Assembly (NCBI RefSeq): GCF_017795745.1
Contig: NZ_CP059067.1
Span: 1,302,001-1,366,000 of the forward strand
Source: Rhizobacter sp. AJA081-3
GTDB taxonomy: Bacteria; Pseudomonadota; Gammaproteobacteria; Burkholderiales; Burkholderiaceae_C
Reading direction: 5' to 3'
DNA: 64,000 nt
The position numbers were made by a program, and so were the translations under genes. The notes beneath the pieces were generated by a model, which saw nothing but the letters and a program-made list of their open reading frames with translations, had not been told where the DNA came from and ran no database searches. How positions within the stretch are numbered: the stretch's first letter is position 1; every line of letters begins with the position of its first letter. Positions 62,820 to 64,000 of this stretch are shown piece after piece.

Positions 62820-64000
62820 ATGAACGAGACGGCGGCCCGCTGGCGCGACGCCTGCCTGGCGGCGGCCCTGTTCGCCGTGGCGCCGCCTGCGCTCGGCGGT
62901 GTGCTGCTGCGCAGCGGCGCCGGGCCGGTGCGCGACCGCTGGGTGGCCTGGTTGACCACCTGGCTGCCCGCAGGCACGCCGATGCGCCGCATGCCGCACG
63001 GCATCGCCGACGAGCGCCTGCTCGGCGGGCTCGATCTCACCGCCACGCTGCGCCTCGGCCGCCCCGTCGCGCAGCGCGGCCTGCTTGCCGAAGCCGATGG
63101 CGGGGTGCTGCTGCTGCCGATGGCCGAGCGCTTGCCGCCCGGCACCGCCGCACGGCTGGCCTCGGCGATGGACCGTGGCGAGGTGCAGGTGGCGCGCGAC
63201 GGCATCGTCGCCACCTTGCCCAGTCGCATCGGCGTGGTCGCCTTCGACGAGGGCGTGCTCGACGACGAGCCGCTCAGCCCGGTGCTCGCCGAGCGTCTGG
63301 CCTTTCGCCTCGACCTCGACGGCATCGGCTGGCGCGAGGTGCAGGGCGAGCCCGAGGGCCTGCCCACGCGCGAGGCGATAACCCGTGCCCGCGACGGCTG
63401 GGCGAAGGTGGACGCCGACGACGCCGTGCTGGAGGCGCTGTGCGCTGCCTGCGTTGCGCTGGGCATCGGCTCGGCGCGCGCGCCATGGTATGCATTGCAG
63501 GCTGCACGCATCGCCGCGGCGCTGGCCGGGCGCGACAGCATCGAGCACGACGATGCCGAACTGGCCGCGCGACTCGTGCTCGCGCCGCGCGCGCGGCAGT
63601 TGCCTGCGCCACCCCCGCAGGCCGAACAGGACGAGACCCCGCCGCCACCGCCGCAGAACGAGCCGAAGGAACAGCAGGAAGAGGAAGAGATGGCCGTGCC
63701 CGACCAGCCGCTGGACGAGCAGGTGCTCGCCGCCGCGGCGGCCGCCATCCCGGCCGGGCTGCTCGCTCGATTGAAGATGGAACAGCGCGCCGCCGGCGCC
63801 GCGCGCTCGATGGGCCGCAGCGGCGCCACGCGCATGGCCTGGCGCCAGGGCCGGCCGGCCGGCACGCGTGCCGGCAACATCCAGCGTGGCGCTCGCCTGA
63901 ACCTGATCGAGACGTTGCGCGCGGCGGCGCCGTGGCAGGCGCTGCGCCGGCGCGAACGCGGCGGTGGCGAGGGCGTGGCGGTGCGGCCGGAGGATTTCCG
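62820..64000 (+). CDS. bchD: Magnesium chelatase subunit D, N-terminal part (3' end outside window)
   Basis: The frame is open from ATG 62820 to the window end without a stop (393 codons visible). The N-terminal AAA-like domain lacks a Walker A motif, as usual for BchD. A proline/acid-rich linker follows at about residues 265-295 (runs of P and E). The visible part ends in the link before the von Willebrand A domain, with the conserved GRSGATRM and GNIQRGARLNLIETLRAAAPW regions (given as GNIQRGARL and ETLRAAAPWQ). It forms with BchI the double-ring ATPase of the chelatase. No clear Shine-Dalgarno is seen before the start. Confidence 0.9.
   Translation, partial: MNETAARWRDACLAAALFAVAPPALGGVLLRSGAGPVRDRWVAWLTTWLPAGTPMRRMPHGIADERLLGGLDLTATLRLGRPVAQRGLLAEADGGVLLLPMAERLPPGTAARLASAMDRGEVQVARDGIVATLPSRIGVVAFDEGVLDDEPLSPVLAERLAFRLDLDGIGWREVQGEPEGLPTREAITRARDGWAKVDADDAVLEALCAACVALGIGSARAPWYALQAARIAAALAGRDSIEHDDAELAARLVLAPRARQLPAPPPQAEQDETPPPPPQNEPKEQQEEEEMAVPDQPLDEQVLAAAAAAIPAGLLARLKMEQRAAGAARSMGRSGATRMAWRQGRPAGTRAGNIQRGARLNLIETLRAAAPWQALRRRERGGGEGVAVRPEDF

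Noticed and set aside
62809-62823. A four-codon frame between bchI and bchD
   Set aside because: Too short to be called; it only illustrates the ATGA overlap with the bchD start.

Overview
The window looks like chromosome of a phototrophic or photosynthesis-gene-bearing member of the order Burkholderiales (Rubrivivax-like betaproteobacteria). The reasons are very high GC, dense coding with many 4-base start/stop overlaps, betaproteobacterial housekeeping genes (lgt, dnaQ, aat, bpt, ilvD), a Methylorubrum FDH1-type formate dehydrogenase, and at the right edge bchI followed by the start of bchD (magnesium chelatase of bacteriochlorophyll synthesis). The genus is inference; no 16S or other marker lies in the window.

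Layout. 1-3660: asparagine-synthase-like amidotransferase (cut by the left edge), acyl/AMP ligase, acyl carrier protein and a NAD-synthase-like ATP pyrophosphatase, read as one operon. 3676-9345: a ModE-like regulator divergent from a two-gene NAD-dependent formate dehydrogenase (NuoE-NuoF fusion plus catalytic subunit). 9391-11619: an ExeA/XrtA-type AAA ATPase fused to a UDP-GlcNAc 2-epimerase-like domain whose catalytic residues are lost. 11609-14471: DNA alkylation repair (Ada-AlkA, Ogt) coupled to an EamA transporter. 14541-23077: TetR regulator divergent from a branched-chain-type ABC uptake system with an acyl-CoA synthetase and two tandem substrate-binding proteins. 23250-27350: TonB receptor, a TMEM220-like membrane protein, cytochrome c and a PQQ-dependent dehydrogenase. 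27531-32605: beta-oxidation genes (thioesterase, acyl-CoA dehydrogenase, thiolase, FadB-like). 32669-36134: small cytochrome c, Trp-rich small protein, ilvD and a LysR regulator.

36151-54301 is a compact biosynthetic locus: a phosphopantetheinyl transferase, a C-A-PCP-C-A-PCP peptide synthetase, a giant A-PCP-KS-AT-ACP-aminotransferase hybrid, then an SGNH hydrolase and a TIGR04325-type methyltransferase divergently, and two overlapping alpha/beta hydrolases of the exosortase-A-associated kind. The domain order predicts an amino acid extended by malonate, transaminated at the beta-keto carbon, and then joined to two identical residues (the pocket codes look like glycine). No thioesterase is present.

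54532-62787 returns to housekeeping: lgt, dnaQ, tRNA-Val, an LhgO-like oxidoreductase, bpt, aat, a glutaryl-CoA-type dehydrogenase divergent from another ligase, then bchI-bchD. Two TGT-N12-ACA sites (PpsR/CrtJ consensus) lie just before bchI.

The most notable observations are the ATPase/pseudo-epimerase fusion, the hybrid synthetase locus, the paired PpsR-type sites, and a shared AAGCA-N2-TGCTT core upstream of both the uptake and beta-oxidation operons. No insertion sequence, phage gene, CRISPR array or rRNA was seen.
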